Source of the DNA: Ramlibacter sp. Leaf400
GTDB taxonomy: Bacteria; Pseudomonadota; Gammaproteobacteria; Burkholderiales; Burkholderiaceae_C
Direction: 5' to 3'
Length of the DNA stretch: 64,000 nucleotides
Assembly (NCBI RefSeq): GCF_001424545.1
Contig: NZ_LMQL01000003.1
Location: 1 to 64,000 of the forward strand
In this document: in pieces, positions 63,397 to 64,000 of the stretch
Layout: each line of letters begins with the position of its first letter
Numbering within the stretch: the stretch's first letter is position 1
Program-made: the position numbers and the translations under genes
The notes under the pieces: model-generated
The model's database searches: none
The model's input: only the letters and a program-made list of their open reading frames with translations
What the model was told of the DNA's origin: nothing

Positions 63397-64000
63397 ATGG
63401 GCGATCCGAAACCGGCTTCCCCACCGCACGGTCCGTGGCTGACGCGGCGCCAGTGCCTGGCGCTGCCGCTCGCCACGATGGCGGCCGGGTGCGCGGGGCC
63501 GCAGGCGTCGTCACAGCGCCTGGTCGAAGTGGACCTGGTCGCGTCGCCAAGCACCGCATTGCTGCGCGGAGCCGGCCAGCCGCCCGTCGACGTCTGGTCT
63601 TACGGCGGCGCCGTGCCGGGACCGCAGATCCGCGCCGTGCAGGGCAGCCGGTTGCGCGTCAACTTCGAGAACCGGCTGCCGGTGGAGACCACGGTGCACT
63701 GGCACGGCCTGCGCGTGCCGCACGCGATGGACGGCGTGCCGCACCTGACGCAGGCGCCGGTGCCGCCGGGCGGGCGCTTCCGCTACGAGTTCGACCTGGC
63801 CGATGCGGGCACCTACTGGTACCACTCGCACCTGCGCAGCAGCGAGCAGGTCGAGCGCGGGCTGCATGGCTCCCTGGTGGTCGAGGAGGCGCGGCCGCCC
63901 GCGGTCGACCGCGACCTCACCTGGGTGCTGGACGACTGGCGGCTTTCACGCGACGGCCGCATCAGCGCCGACTTCGCGCAGCCGCACGACGTGGCGCATG
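63397..64000 (+). CDS. multicopper oxidase, N-terminal part
   Basis: The first 201 codons of a multicopper oxidase that runs beyond the window. The N-terminus LTRRQCLALPLATMAAGCAG combines a twin-arginine motif and a lipobox-like AAGC. The first cupredoxin domain has the copper ligands H101 and H103 in HWHG and H143 and H145 in WYHSH. It would oxidise Cu(I) or another substrate in the periplasm, as CopA/CueO-type enzymes do. It follows the DUF411-CusF gene by seven bases, so both belong to the same copper-handling operon. Confidence 0.92.
   Translation, partial: MGDPKPASPPHGPWLTRRQCLALPLATMAAGCAGPQASSQRLVEVDLVASPSTALLRGAGQPPVDVWSYGGAVPGPQIRAVQGSRLRVNFENRLPVETTVHWHGLRVPHAMDGVPHLTQAPVPPGGRFRYEFDLADAGTYWYHSHLRSSEQVERGLHGSLVVEEARPPAVDRDLTWVLDDWRLSRDGRISADFAQPHDVAH

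Overview
The window is a GC-rich chromosome segment from a betaproteobacterium, most likely Burkholderiales and probably Comamonadaceae (Ramlibacter/Variovorax-like). The evidence is a Bug-type tripartite tricarboxylate receptor, an edd-eda Entner-Doudoroff pair, a second IF-1 with a tail, an NAD-linked Fds-type formate dehydrogenase, DUF3297/DUF3606/DUF1653 proteins, and CCTAGAAT-like -10 sequences. Genus assignment is inference. I see no rRNA, tRNA, CRISPR array, prophage or insertion sequence. No gene-free stretch exceeds 300 bases.

Layout. 1-295: a nested palindromic non-coding element. 296-5258: thiolase, glutathione transferase, NUDIX hydrolase, nitronate monooxygenase-like enzyme and a DUF4382 lipoprotein. 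5416-10081: formate dehydrogenase, with the NuoE-like and NuoF-like subunits fused. 10144-14650: two sensor kinases, small proteins, a cupin and a Crp/Fnr regulator. 14637-18628: Bug receptor, HisC-like aminotransferase, thioesterase and a lipoprotein. 18906-23669: an MdlAB-type ABC exporter and several small genes. 23741-30094: a receiver-only response regulator and a complete RND efflux operon. 30320-31995: a membrane caspase-like (C13) peptidase and IF-1. 32189-37689: a six-gene stressosome operon (RsbR, RsbS, RsbT, an RsbT-like/SpoIIE fusion, a histidine kinase and a REC-PAS-kinase-REC hybrid), followed by DUF3606. 38145-47658: an MFS transporter, a large hybrid kinase, a universal stress protein, crotonase, SDR and a phosphoribosyltransferase/hydrolase pair. 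47826-52539: a five-gene nucleotide-sugar and glycosyltransferase cassette. 52738-58878: an EamA exporter, a PAS-rich hybrid kinase and edd-eda. 59052-61460: ChaC-like enzyme, small proteins, a DUF433/DUF5615 toxin-antitoxin-like pair and a MobA-like nucleotidyltransferase. 61521-64000: pdxH, then a copper-handling cluster (small His-rich secreted protein, cupredoxin remnant, DUF411-CusF fusion, multicopper oxidase cut by the window edge).

The strongest unexplained signal is regulatory. A motif CCTACA, exactly 21 bases, then a -10-like hexamer (TAGAAT, TAGGAT, TAGGGT, CACAAT, CACGAT) lies just upstream of, and in the orientation of, five genes or operons: the stressosome operon, DUF3606, a lone receiver protein, a lipoprotein, and a small gene next to a cupin. 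This suggests a shared stress regulon. A second pattern is a -10-like hexamer exactly 6 bases before the start codon at five genes, which predicts leaderless mRNAs. The window is also dense in signalling: six sensor kinases and one lone receiver.
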